Assembly (NCBI GenBank): GCA_000697665.1
Contig: KL197715.1
Coordinates: 1,064,923-1,128,922 of the forward strand
Length of the DNA stretch: 64,000 nucleotides
Direction: 5' to 3'
From: Jaapia argillacea MUCL 33604
Lineage: Eukaryota > Basidiomycota > Agaricomycetes > Jaapiales > Jaapiaceae
A program made the translations under genes and the position numbers. The notes under the pieces were generated by a model. That model saw only the letters and a program-made list of their open reading frames with translations. It was not told where the DNA came from and ran no database searches. Below are positions 1 to 11,465 of the stretch, one piece after another. Each line of letters opens with the position of its first letter. Within the stretch, counting starts at the first letter, position 1.

Positions 1-362
1 TCGAATCTGGAAGATACGTTGGGGCGGGTGAGAGTCAATATTGGATGAGAGAGTGAAGAGTTGGACGAACCTAATCGACCCTTCATTCATCCAACCGATT
101 TGTCCGAGGACAGTAAGGAAACTGGCATACCAATCGGAGCGTTGTGTAAGCCTGTTATACCGTCTGTTCGACGCGAGCTCTGAAAAGATGATGGAGTTGT
201 TCACGTCATCCTGTTCCCAATCAATGAGATTTAGGACGATTTGATATTGAAAGAGATGAAGAAGAGGATAGGGGGGATACTGACTCGGTTCTGTTCGGGG
301 AAGCCTTCAGGGAAGGTTAGGGTAGCGCAGCCGACGACGTAGGCGGAGAGTGCGGTGGTCAT
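1..362 (-). CDS. Hypothetical protein, 5' part only (paralog of the gene at 14489-15550)
   Basis: The minus strand opens with an ATG at 362 and a first exon coding for MTTALSAYVVGCATLTFPEG, followed by a GTCAGT donor. A second exon resumes near 245 with a segment that includes LIDWEQDDVNNSIIFSELAS and later WYASFLTVLGQIGWMNEGSI. The gene runs off the left edge of the window, so its 3' half is not visible. The same protein, first exon and upstream DNA recur at 14489-15880, and this conservation is the main support for the gene. I do not recognise the family. I see no signal peptide, membrane segment or catalytic motif. The frame across the LIDWEQDD segment is open here, while the second copy has lost a base there, so this copy may be the better preserved one. 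Confidence 0.5.
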
Positions 363-700
363 CTTGGGTTAAAAGGCAGGTTCGTGAGGGAATAGGGGAA
401 TGTTACAAGAGACTGGACGGTTTTATAGGATTTTGACTTCCAGAGGCAGACGCTTATTACTTGAATGATGATGGCATCTTGAATAGAAGTTGCATGAGGT
501 GAATTAATAACATAGTCCTATTGACTAAAGATAATTCAGGAATGATGGGGGCGGTTCAGGGTTGACAGGGGTGCTTGGAAGCAGTGGAAGCGTTGGCACG
601 TTGTTAGGCGGAGGCCCGAGCGCAGGGAAGGGACGTATCGAAGTATTCAGAAGACGCATTGAGGAATAGACTCTGGGCGCATCGAAGAACTTCGCGACCG
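363..700. repeat. 5' flank shared with 15551-15880 (segmental duplication)
   Basis: The upstream DNA of the gene at 1-362 is recognisably the same as that upstream of the gene at 14489-15550. Shared landmarks are GGTTTTATAGGATTTTGAC, GATGGCATCTTGAAT and AAAGATAATTCAG, in the same order and at similar spacing. No gene is supported here. The similarity shows that the gene was copied together with its promoter region. Confidence 0.65.
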
Positions 701-1497
701 GAGGCGAACAATGTTCCATGTAAAATGGGGTGCCAAAATCGGAAATCAATTGTTGACTTGTAGTCTTGGAGGGCGGAAGATGAACTTTGCGGGTTTGAAT
801 CCTTACGCAGTGAGGTCGCTGCTTCGTGATTGCACGTTGCAACAATATAGGGTTTTTTCCGATTGGAAAAGGCGGAGAGGTTGGGTATGCCAGCAGAGGG
901 ATGGAAGGCGGGGGACGTTTGAGGGCTTCATGATTGGAGGCGAACAGTGTTCCACGGCCATCTCAAAGGGGTGCTGAGACCGGAAATCCATGGTTGACTT
1001 GTAGACGTGGCAGGCGCAAGATGAACTTTTGGGGTTCGAAATGCTTACGCCGCGAGGTCGCAGCCTCGTAATCGGAAGTTGCAGCAGGTAGGATTTCCAT
1101 GTATACATGTAGGAACGACAATATAGGACTTGATGTAATTGGAAGAGGCGGAGCGGTTGAGTATGGTAGTAGAGGGATGGAAGATGGGGGGCGTTTTGAG
1201 GGGCTTCACGTTTGGAGGCAAACAGTGTTCCACGGCCATCTATAATGGGGTGCCAAAACCGGAAATCGATGGTTGGTTTGGAGCCTTGGAGAGCAAGATG
1301 AACTTTGCGGGTTAGAATGCTTGCGTCGTGAGGTCACTTCGTAATCGGATGTTGCAGCAGGTAGGCTTACCATGTAGGAACGACAATATAGGACTTGATG
1401 TAATTGGAAGATGCGGAGCGGTGGGGCATCCTGGTAGAGGCATGGAAGATGGGGGCGTTTTGAGGGGCTTCACGATTGGAGGCGAACCATGTTCCCA
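701..1497. repeat. Tandem array of a dispersed repeat, three units plus a partial
   Basis: The phrase GAGGCGAACA or a close variant recurs at about 701, 937, 1215 and 1479, giving unit lengths of about 236, 278 and 264 bases. Each unit continues with a version of TTCCACGGCCATCT and then CCGGAAATCGATGGTTG. Similar units occur singly at 10785-11300, 15880-17350, 37540-38030 and 38860-38960. The short open frames in the units do not persist between copies, so I treat the array as non-coding. I cannot tell which transposon class, if any, it comes from. Confidence 0.7.
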
Positions 1498-1639
1498 TCA
1501 GTAAATCGGCAAGTCTCTAAAGGTCTGAAACCTCTAATGAGGTATCTGATAGAGGTTTTAGATGCCTCAGGAACCATAGACTAAGTAGATAGGTAGACGG
1601 AAATCATTCACGTCGCAATACATGATTTAGACACTTAGA

Positions 1640-3440
1640 CTAGCGAATACATTCATGGGAGTGGTAGTCACCCCACTTATTGACATAAAATGACTGGAAG
1701 GCGTCGTGAGAGTACGAGAAATGAAAATCGATCGGAAGGAAGGTCTTCTTGTAGGCTGCTATCAGATGTACCGCCCGGATGATGCAGTCAGTGTGAACGA
1801 GTCCAATATCCCGATATCCATCAACCACCTCAGGTTTCACAACCCACATCCCCGTAACTGGATCAGGTTGGTCACCATCCAGCAAGAACCACTCGACAAG
1901 AGTACATGGATACTTGATCTTGTCATGGGTAAAGGAAAGAAATGCCATCACCCGCCCAACGGCCATTCCGCGCATACCCGTGTTCCCATCAGTCGAGGCG
2001 TTTTGGACGAGGACCGTGTCGTACCTGGCGTACTGGTTTCGCCATGACGGGTTACTTCGAATGATCTCGGAGTGCATTCCGGCATTTCCTGATGGTTCAT
2101 TCGGAGCATAGAAGGTTGCACGAGCTGAGTAGTGGATGGATACCTTGCCGGCAAAGTTGGGGCAGTCGTCCAAATCGACATCAGCTGAAGTTAATTCGTC
2201 GTCGGGATATATTTGATCGAAGAGGAAGTGGCGGATGAGAATTGGTAATGTTGGCTGATGAAGAAAGGCGGCTACGCGCGCAGTGGTCCCTTGGAATGCT
2301 GTTAATGATAATTGACAATTTAGTGATGGCGAACCGTCTCGTAGTAAGGTTGAACACACCGGATTTTTTGGAGAGATGAATAGATGAATCAGCACGGGGC
2401 CCCTCAACTCCCATTCCCTCGTCCTCTTCATCAACTGCATCATCATCTACAACCTGCCCAGCGCCTCGCAGAGCAGCTACTAATACTGACCCATGTAGTA
2501 ATCCTCGCCTGAGAAAAGCTGCTCGCGCAGCGGCCATCTTGTCCAATCGCTGGTTCGTGCGAAGGATCTGCTTGAGTGGCTGGTTCCTGCTTGACCGTCG
2601 CCATGGTTGCTTGACCGCTCGAATATGCTTGGATTCCGTGATCGATGAACAAAGTCTGTTGGGTGAGCCGAAGAGTTTGATACCGTCAACATAGTGTTCA
2701 AGGGCATGTTGTCGCGGGAGTGAAAATCCGTCATCACGAATGCCAACGTCTTCAAAGATCTTCCGATGAGTGCGAAAGTTGTTCAGTGCATCTTGCATTT
2801 CTACGAGTGCCGATGAATCGTGTTTGGAACGTCGGGCAATGTAGCAGAAGTCCAAGAACGCTGCAAGGCAGCGAACCATCGTATCGGGCACATGTCCCTT
2901 GACTGCAGGTAAATACACCTACTCACGGCTAGGTCAGAAGTGGAAATCAAACTTTGCAAGTGAATTACCTTCATAAGAGCCTTCGAGTCATTTCCTGTCC
3001 ATTGCTTGAAGTCACGGCCCTCGGGAAATCTACGTAGTCCAGGAAATGCAGGGACAGCAGCGATTCTGGTTACCAATCATGAGATCGTTAACCATCGAGG
3101 ACGGAATGTTGAAACTTACCGGCGATCAATATCGTCCATACGGCGTTGCGCCTCAGCCTTGGGGTGGACCGATAATAGGTACTCCTTGACCCACGTCACA
3201 AGGTGATCCTTGAACGTGCCTTTGATCATTTGGTGGAGGAGGTCAGGTGTCAATAATTCGTAGATATCAGCCTGGGGGAATGCATCCGTGAATGGCTAGA
3301 GAGTGAGGTGAGATTCGGCATGAAAATATCCGAGATGTAAGATCGCTCACGATAACGTTGGTATCGATACCCCATCTGGTCCAAACTAGCCCGGGATCTT
3401 TCCCCATCAGGAAGTCTGTATGTTCATCAGCAAAACCAAG
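1640..3440 (-). pseudogene. Plavaka-type DNA transposase, 5'-truncated remnant
   Basis: Minus-strand segments read in the order of an agaricomycete Plavaka (CACTA-related) transposase. They run from DFLMGKDPGLVWTRWGID near 3410, through RIAAVPAFPGLRRFPEGRDF and KQWTGNDSKALMK near 3000, SLPRQHALEHY and LCSSITESKHIRAVKQPWRR near 2650, to a C-terminal exon at 1640-2446 containing EPSGNAGMHSEIIRSNPSW and FYVNKWGDYHSH. The N-terminal half, including the usual zinc finger and most of the catalytic region, is missing. The similarity stops at about 3438, exactly where an inverted pair of SINE-like elements begins. The call rests on remembered family motifs rather than a search. The copy cannot encode a full transposase. 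Confidence 0.85.
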
Positions 3441-4140
3441 AGGCAAACGGCTCGGCAATAATAGACACTCGGTGCCAGCAGAAAGGGGGTACGTCATCCA
3501 TCAAAAGATGTTGGAAGAATTGTTTGGGGTTGCCCAAAGCGGAAGAGGTCCCCAAAAATAGAAACAGGAAAAGAGAAAAAAAGACAGTGACTTGGACGGG
3601 AATTGAACGACAGGCCGCAGTGAAACGAAGTAAAAAGGTGATACGCGATATAACAACTGAGCTATTATAGTACAAAATCATAGGCAACGCAGGGTTATAC
3701 GATACTGTTGGGCTACCGCAGGCCAATCCCAACCCAGTCTACCCGCCTCCCCCTGCCTGCAGTCCTCATGGCATTTAGATCTCTGTATTTCTTAGCCCTA
3801 GGGAATGTTTGGTCATCTCTTAGCAGGGAGAACTGGTGTGGAAAGTGTGTGTTCTGTACCCAGCTGGCTCATGGTATCATATAGCCCCGCGTTGCCTATG
3901 ATTTTGTGCTACAATGGCACAGTTGTTACATCACGTACCGCCTTTGTACTTCGTTTCACTGCGGCCTGTCGTTCAATTCCCATCCAAGTCACTGTCTTTT
4001 TTTCTCTTTTCCTGTTTCTATTTTTGGGGCCTCTTCCACTTTGGGCAACCCCAAACAATTCTTCCAACATCTTTTGATGGATGACGTACCCCCTTTCTGC
4101 TGGCACCGAGTGTCTATTATTGCCGAGCCATTTGCCTCTT
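3439..4140. repeat. Head-to-head inverted pair of SINE-like elements
   Basis: Bases 3439-3718 and about 3862-4140 are reverse complements of each other with scattered mismatches, separated by about 143 bases. Read outward from the middle, each arm carries a Pol III A-box-like motif (TAGCTCAGTTG in the left arm, TGGCACAGTTG in the right) and, about 56 bases later, a B-box-like GTTCAATTCCC. A T-rich stretch and a shared tail follow. That layout fits a tRNA-derived SINE inserted twice in opposite directions. The tRNA-like part does not fold cleanly, so it is not a tRNA gene. The T-rich stretch is internal and no clear terminal poly-A or target duplication was found. Confidence 0.6.
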
Positions 4141-5960
4141 ACTTGCCACACTTGTTGACTTGCAAAAGTAGCTCAAAGTTGCAAGCAAGTTCAGTGGAAA
4201 ACTCAAATTTGTATAAGTCCCAAATACCAAGCCTCCAAGTTCAAGTTTGCCAAGTTTAATCAATGACAACCAAGATAGTTAAGCTCATCTCGCCAGTGGA
4301 AGTACTGTCGATAATACAATATATCTTGTCCTGGAATGTGAATACCTCCCTCCATACTGTAATACCAGCCAAAAACCGCGACTGCATGCCACCAACTTGA
4401 ACCTGAGATGCCATTGTGGCAGACAACGACGAGCCATGATAGAAATCTGGGAGTGGTTAATCCGTTCGAACAACGGCTTGCGGGGTCATCAAGCAGTTCA
4501 AGTGCAGCCACTTCAGCCATCAAAAAGGGCCATGCACACCAGAGAGCCACTCACAAATGAAGGCCACCAAGGACAACCTTCGTATATCCACACTCTCGGT
4601 CATCTCGACCTCCGTTCCGTTGTTGATATTTTCCCCTACGTCAGTTGCCTTCTTTTAGGAGCCACTGTGAGCAGCTGTTGGCGAGTCCCTCGTTCGAGCG
4701 CAATTGTTGTCAGGGGGAGGTGTATAAAGGGGTGGCGGAGGGTGTTGTCCAGAGTCGTTCATAGGGGTCTAGAGAGTCGTAGTTGGCGATTGTGTTGGTG
4801 ACAGTTTTGCTGTGGGGAGATAGCATATCCTGAGCCTTCAGACAAAAGAGGACCTGGTGTGAGAAATGGCGACATCACGAGACAAGGTCTTGGGTAAAAA
4901 ATCAATGGAGATGGCTGTAGATATCGCGAAGGTTGCTTTTATTGGCGACACACGTTCAGAAGCGCGTGGATGTTGGCGTAGCAAAACTGAGCATTCAAGG
5001 TGGGGTGAGCCGATGGGTGAGCGGTGGGCGAGCAATGGATGAGAAGAACAAGTCCACCGCAATTTGCCGAAGTCTCACGTGCATGTTCAACTGTTTTATA
5101 ACCAATCCGATATCACTCTTCAACAACCACATATGTAGATTCGCCATCCTCCAACGTCGCTCACTTCCACCACATTCATCTGTTAAAATCTATCTCAAGT
5201 CTGAGGCTATTTGCTATCCTCGCCTGTCATTGGCTTGTCGACACTCCTGCTATGTTATTTGTCTACGATCTACTGCGTTTGACCCCCCATCACCGTCACA
5301 AGATGACTTGCCTCAATTGCTTCAAGTCCTCAACTCCACGCTGGTCGGGCAATGCGTTTAGGAGGAATCCTGGGACCACGAATTGTGAAGCAACCCTGAC
5401 ATCATACATAGGGCTCCCACCTTTACCCCTAACCCTTGTGTTCGTTTGGAGTTCCCTCAGCCTCCTCAACATACTCTCATGCACTGTGTCTCTATGGCCA
5501 CCTGACTTCCCTTTTTGTCTTCCTTGGTCACCTGAATCTTTTACGCCTGGTTTCTCACTGTCATCCTGACTACTTGGTATGGTTGCGTATCCTCCATCTC
5601 GCACGTCCCCTTTTCACTGCGGATCTGTGCTTCGTCGGCGCTTGGTAGGATCTTCTTCATGTTTCCGACATCTGTCTTGCTGGGTCACGGCTATGGTGCG
5701 TGGCATTGAACACCAGGTTATCACATGGTGACCTTACAAACATAATCTTCCTGGCATCGACACTCCATCTACGGAGGCTGCTTCAAGTCATTACTTCCAT
5801 CTTCGAAGGCACTCACTCCTTCCCTCGATTGGTGTATTGATCCTTAGCATGAACGGGAAGGGGGTGGTTTGAAAGTATAGCCCATTACGAGTAACGTACA
5901 TTGTGTAGTAGTTCCCATTGGAATATGCATATATTTGAGCCAAATCATGGATGAAAGTGT
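4141..5960. other. No supported gene; ACTTG/CAAGT-rich start
   Basis: Short open frames exist on both strands but none reads as a recognisable or conserved protein. Bases 4141-4260 are rich in CTTG and CAAG words, like the cluster at 5961-6195. The rest looks like ordinary degenerate intergenic DNA. Confidence 0.5.
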
Positions 5961-6195
5961 GAATTGAAGTGCCTTGTGAGACTCTTGAAGGGACTTGTGT
6001 ATGCCTTGTGCTGTACTTGCAATTACGACTTGCAGGACCTTCTCGTTGCACTCACAACTTGTACTTGTGGGCCCAACTTGGCTGACTTGACCAAGTTCCA
6101 CCCAACTTGACAAGAAATGGATCTACATATACAAGGCCTCGTAACTTGTGTCTTGTGACGCTTATGAGGCTTGTACAAGACTGCCAAGACCTGAA
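5961..6195. repeat. Cluster of the ACTTG pentamer
   Basis: At least nine copies of ACTTG lie within about 230 bases on the plus strand, several extended to AACTTG or ACTTGT, with no fixed spacing. Part of the stretch overlaps the decayed 3' end of the transposase remnant at 6100-7602. It may be simple sequence drift or a group of protein-binding words. Confidence 0.45.
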
Positions 6196-7602
6196 AAGAT
6201 ATATGTAGTTTTCCTGATGTTGACGACAATGAGGCTCCCCTCTAGTATCCAAATCTTCGGGAGGAGCAAGACACCTTCAAATTGTTGGAAAATGCAAGAA
6301 GGATATCAATTCGACTCAGTGGACTCACTTTGGACACCACCCCAAGACAATCCCTGCAAGCACAACCTGCTCTGGATAATCCACGATAAACAGACCCAAC
6401 TGGTATATGGCTCGCCGAAAATGTCCATCAGGACAACAGACTACTTCGGGAACTGTTATGGCTGGTTTGAGCGGCGACATGATATGCGCTAACGAAGTGT
6501 GATAAACTTGCTTGCGAAACGTTCGAAATTCGGCTGTCTCCTCTTCGTCCCTGCAGGCTTAATTGCAAAAAGTGTTGGTGTTGGTCTCGTAAGAAGATAA
6601 GAGGGTACATACTTTTGGGGATCACTAAGAAGGCAACTGGGATCAATGCATCGCGGTGTGCATGTCTCACTGAGTTGTGAGGATTTGCAATTGACATGTA
6701 GACCAGGTGGAAGTCATTTTGACCCATTGCTACAGAGACAGTGGTCTTGTCGGCACCCAAAATGATGGGAACTAACATTGCTCTGTGTGTTCCTGGGTTG
6801 TTGGCAATTTCAGTCTAAATACCGAGAGGGGACGAAAAAGTCAGATACTTCACAGGATGAAGCAATAATATTTGGAGTGACTTACCGATTTGCGATAAGC
6901 CCATTGGCTGGACATGACATTGGAATACACTTGATCTCCTGATGGAGTGAATTCTTGATATGCGCTGTAGTCAAACTTTCCACTGAAATCTGGGTTACCG
7001 ATCATGTTGTGGGCCACTGTCTGAGTATTTCAACAAAACACCTGGTGAGAGGCCCACTTCCAAGACGGGGCATCATCTTTGATGGGACCTGGGTAACAAA
7101 CTTCAAAGCTCTCCCATGGTGCATCTCCCTCCACAATTGAGTCAATTATTTGATGTAGTTCCTCGGTGCTACAGAAGGGGGGATCTCCACCCACACCAGT
7201 CTCGGTATTGTGACCAGCCCAGTATTCAAGTAGGTTGTTGAGATCTCCAGCCGACATTTGAATTTTGTTAAATATAAGCCCAGCAAAATGGAATGAGGAG
7301 CGATTGTTGAAGGGGGAAAAGGGATCAATGTTGTTGATGGACTCAACAGGTGCAGGTACATTTTGCGGCAGAAAATTGCCATTTTGATCGCAGGGGCGGG
7401 CTGTAAGGTGCTCTTCAGTTATGACTATGAATAATGGAAGGATGTTATTCAACCCACCTGAAAGATGACAATGGTGTTGGAAAGTATTTTCCTCTTCACA
7501 GAGCACAGGTTGGGGATGAGAGCGGGTGTAGTGCCCGGTGAGACCAGAGCGTCTTGTGAAGGTTTTTGGACATTTTCAACAAGCATATGGACAAAGGGGC
7601 AT
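6100..7602 (-). pseudogene. Plavaka-type DNA transposase, decayed copy
   Basis: From an ATG at 7602 the minus strand encodes a classical C2H2 finger (CPKTFTRRSGLTGHYTRSH), but an in-frame TGA lies between its first cysteines and the finger. The next exon (7030-7506) contains RPCDQNGNFLPQNVP and IDSIVEGDAPWESFEV. A further segment near 6780-6640 contains IANNPGTHRAMLVPIILG, DKTTVSVAMGQND and VRHAHRDALIPVAFLVIPK. These are the order and motifs of the Plavaka N-terminal and central regions. Beyond 6560 the match continues only in broken frames, ending near CLAPPEDLDTRGE. The C-terminal half seen in the copy at 24703-28949 is absent. It is a dead element, and it lies divergent from the gene at 7812. 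Confidence 0.85.
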
Positions 7603-7811
7603 GGTTTCGAGGAATAGGAATTAAATATTATGGAGGTGGGGAAGGGTGTGCATACAAATGGGGGACTTGTGTAAAATTTCAGATCTTTGGCTAGCAACCT
7701 TGACAAAAGATCTGCGCGTCGTGGCTCACCCAACCATCAACAACTCCAAGTCAACTCCAACTCACCCCTCCTCATTGACTCTCAAGTCTCCTGTCCTATT
7801 CTCTGCAAACA

Positions 7812-10415
7812 ATGTCAGCACGTCGTAGTACTCACAACAACCCAAAATCTGTCAAGAACCCAGCAGCTGGTCCTCTCACCGAAACAGGGCAAGGACTTGC
7901 TCATCCAGAGAAAAAAACCAAGAAACCAGCTCTGCGTTCAAAAAAGCCCTCAACAAAAACCGCCAAGGAGGCAATCGATATTTCGACCCCTGGCACATTC
8001 CCTGTGGATGATGTCACCAAGCAAGGGACAACCAGCCCACCCATGAAAACCAAAAAGACAACTCCGAGTGCAGAAGGATCCCCAGGCACACTTGCTGTGC
8101 CACCACTCGCCCCCATGGCAAACCGAGCTGGCCAAGAAAGCAAAGACGCCATTACGGACATCGCTCACGGGCCTGTCATCGTCAAGCTGATAGTACCATC
8201 GAAGCCATACCACACTCGCAATATAAATGACCCACACCCAGCTCTCTCTGCCGGAGTAAAGACAACGAAAGCTCTGATTGCGGTGGAGGCTGAGCAGAAG
8301 CGAGCTGAGAAGTTGGTGATTGCAGAGGAGAAAGCGGCAGGGGTCTGAGCAAAGCAGGCCGCAAAGAATAAGTTGTTTGCTGAACTAGCAAAGTTAGAGC
8401 ACGAGCTGAAGGCCGATCAAGAAGCAATAGCAAGGGATGAGGCTGATGAGATGGCAAGGGACGAGGTTGACGAGATGGAGGTTGACCATGAGGAGACTAT
8501 TGATGGAGACCTCACTGTGGAAAGTGCCAGCACCACGTTGAAAATCAAGGTTCGTGGGGGAGCAAAAGCAGCGAAGGATGCTGATGTCACCGCTGATGAT
8601 GGGAAAGTATTGGAACCAAAGCCAGGCAAGAAAGGGAAAAAGGTAAGCATCAGATGATTGTCGCGATCTGTTGTTGACATCAACCCAGGGGAAGAAGATG
8701 AAGAAGGACGAACGCCAGGAGATACGGAGTGCAGTTGATAAGAAATGCAAAGCGCTCAAGTGAGAACATGGCTTCATTGCCGCATTGATCAATACTGATT
8801 TGGAACACTAACGTCATAGAACACCCGCTAGCGTAAACAAAAAAGCAAAGGCCACAGACACATCAGCAACAAAGTCTGCGCTTCTTCCCAACTGGCAGCA
8901 GAGCATTCGCGCCCTCCAGGGTGACTCAACATCCTCGACCCCTTCTGCCCCTTAAATTTCCACCCCTACCCCAGCATCGAAGGCAAAACCTGGAAAAGGG
9001 ACTTCGAAAAAATCTAAGAAGACCAGCACCCGAAAAGTCGATCCATCTGAGACCATTGGCAGCTTTACAGACGCGGATGTGGACACCACTCTGGCTGAGG
9101 TCATCCAACCTTGTAAACAGGTCCGCAACTAACTAGTTTTATTTCTCGTGTTGAATGCTGATCAGTGATCTGATCCACAGATGGTTGAAATCGTTGTTGA
9201 CAGTGAGAATTCATCGAAAATCTCACAAAGCAAACACCGCACCACGAATGAGATTCCGAAGGAGGAGTCGCTCTCCAGGAGTGTTCTCGCCAGTTGGGTG
9301 ATCATTCGCTGGACCTCCCATTTCGTCCCAACTCTGCTCCAGAATGTCAGCAAAATCTACATTCCATGGGATATCTCTGACATGATCTTGGAAATCATTC
9401 TGAAGTCCTTCAAACAGGTCTTCCCCACCTGCAACTGCAAGATTGACAAGATGACCAAAGTCTTCAGGATTGTGAGTCAGACCCAGCTTCGATAGTAGCC
9501 TCGCACTCATCATACAAACAGGCCCGACAAGCAATCTACACCTGGCGCAGCAACTTCCTGAAGTGGGCCCTTGTGGCTGTCAGGCAGGAGCTCACTGCCA
9601 AGGCAAAAACCAAGCTCCTCACTACAGAGGACGACTTGGCAGCCTATGTCAATGCTGCTCTTGATTGCAATGGAGAGGCATTTTGGGGCTTGGTAGACCC
9701 TGTATGTCCTCTTTGTTTTACATCTCTGCGAGTTCTGATTGTTGGTTGTTGATAGATTCCAAAAGACGCCCTCCAGTCCACTTTCGTTCTCAAGACATTC
9801 GCACCACACCTATCCGCCACCACTGCTTCCATTGTCGATGGCGACTATCCTCGAGGTGCTCTCGCCCTCGCTCTGACTGCTGTGTGTGATCTTCCAATCG
9901 ATCGCACCTTTATTTTCCTAACTCCATGATCTCTTCGCTAGGTTGAATGGGTTTTCAAGATGTGGACCATGGGGAAATTCATAGCCAGCCCCAGTCCATT
10001 TGCAGAGGAGCATGTGAGATCCATTACTGAGGACTGGGCGAGTGGATCTGTCACCAAGCTTTACTTGAAGCCTGAGCGCTTTGATTTGTTCCTCGCCAAG
10101 GCTCTCAAGTATGTCGAACGGCGACCTGCAGCTGCACCAGAAGAGGTTCGAGCTCTCATCTTCGACCCTAGCAGTCCCCCTGCCGTTGCTGAGGATGCGG
10201 AGATGGATGATGGGGACGAGGATGGACATAAAGATGAATTGGATGACGGGGGAGAGGATACAGACGGGACTGACAACGATGATGAGCAGGATGAGGACAA
10301 CAATAATGACAAGCAGGACAAGGACAACAACAACAATGAGCAGGAAGCGGATGATGATGATGACGAGCAGGATGAGGACAGAGAGGAGGAGGATGATGAT
10401 GAAGACGAGAATTGA
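7812..10415 (+). pseudogene. Agaricomycete repetitive gene family member (DUF6532-like?), two in-frame stops
   Basis: Seven exons join in one frame: 7812-8642, 8689-8759, 8820-9120, 9181-9471, 9522-9701, 9756-9881 and 9942-10415. All introns have GT/AG ends and matching phases. The product would be about 755 residues. It has a lysine-rich low-complexity N-terminus, a coiled-coil-like segment (KLFAELAKLEHELKADQEAI), a globular middle with TWRSNFLKWALVAVRQEL and VEWVFKMWTMGKF, and a C-terminal tail of about 80 mostly Asp, Glu and Asn residues. Two stops interrupt it, TGA at 8346 and TAA at 8953. Similar proteins are common in repeat-rich parts of agaricomycete genomes, and the middle faintly recalls DUF6532. 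Function is unknown. The well-kept splice sites suggest recent decay or base-call errors. Confidence 0.6.
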
Positions 10416-10784
10416 TGTGGTATGTTCTGATTGCTCAATCTCCTCGACCTCATTTGAGGAATGTGCTGTGCAACTACAGGTCCAGGGCATCACAAAAACC
10501 GAAATCCCCACTCCTTCTCCATCCCCTTGCAGTTCCTAGTTCCTCCTAATGTGTGTATGATGTAGCTAGAACCAATCATCGTATACTTGATTTTCAATGG
10601 GTTTTCTATGTCAACTATGTCTATAGTCTCTAGGGTCTCTAAATCGTCTAACGAGAATTATTGCATACGTCTAAGTCATCACATTTGCTGTTCTAAGTTA
10701 CTATTGCTCCAAAGCTCAGAAATAGGCTCTAACACTTCTGTGGGTTCTAACCAAGGTGCATTAGACGATTTACCATTTTCCTGA
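10416..10784. other. Intergenic stretch without a supported gene
   Basis: This is the 3' flank of the gene at 7812-10415. I see no conserved protein or repeat here, apart from a loose inverted word pair (AAATCGTCTA near 10641 and TTAGACGATTT near 10760). Confidence 0.4.
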
Positions 10785-11300
10785 TGCCACGGCCATCTCA
10801 AAGGGGTGCAAAAACCGGAAATCAATGGTCGGCATGGAGTTCACCATGAACTTTGGAGGAAGTAGACCATGAGAGTCATCGCTTTCATACTCGAGGCCAG
10901 ACGTTATAGTGTTACTGTAAACCAAAGTCGATCGCCACCGTTCAGCCTAGGGAGATTGTTTAGCGGCGACAATAAGTGACTGGTTTCACTCTGAATGAGT
11001 GGGAGTGGCAGAATAGCTGGATGCATGGAGGAGGACGATTTCGAGAAAGTTCGGAGGACGTATTGAGGAACCTCAGGTCTGGAGGTGAACAGCATTCCAC
11101 GGCCATCTGAAAATGGTGGCAAAGCGAGAAATTGATGGTTGGCCAGGAGGCTTGGAGTACATCATGAACTTTGGAGGTTCGAGTACGCCGTGAGGGATGC
11201 CGCTTCGTAGTTGGATCCTCTCCACCCTCGACAGTCTTCGAATGTTGAAATTGAATAGCAGGGATTTCGCAGACGAAGACTTTGAAATGATTGTTCATCA
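10785..11300. repeat. Dispersed repeat copies (same family as 701-1497)
   Basis: Two partial units begin with CCACGGCCATCTCAAAGG at 10787 and with GAACAGCATTCCACGGCC at about 11086. The DNA between them matches 15980-16190, including GAGTGGGAGTGGCAGA. This makes the block a third copy of the repeat arrangement at 15880-17050, but without the solo LTR found there. No gene is supported. Confidence 0.6.
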
Positions 11301-11465
11301 TAGGATTCCTTGACTTGACACCTTCTACGACTTAGACCCTGACCTTGATTTCATGCTTTCCTTCCTCAATCATCATCCCACTGTACGACACTGGACCCAC
11401 CGCTATCAGGTATCGTCTCAGGTCGCATACCTGGACCCCCCCTATTTTGTTATATTTCCACACAT

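Noticed and set aside
3439-4140. Functional tRNA gene
   Set aside because: A- and B-box-like motifs are present but no cloverleaf with a paired T-arm can be drawn.
10061-10453. Serine-rich minus-strand frame of 130 codons
   Set aside because: It is the complement of the acidic tail coded on the plus strand at 10195-10415.
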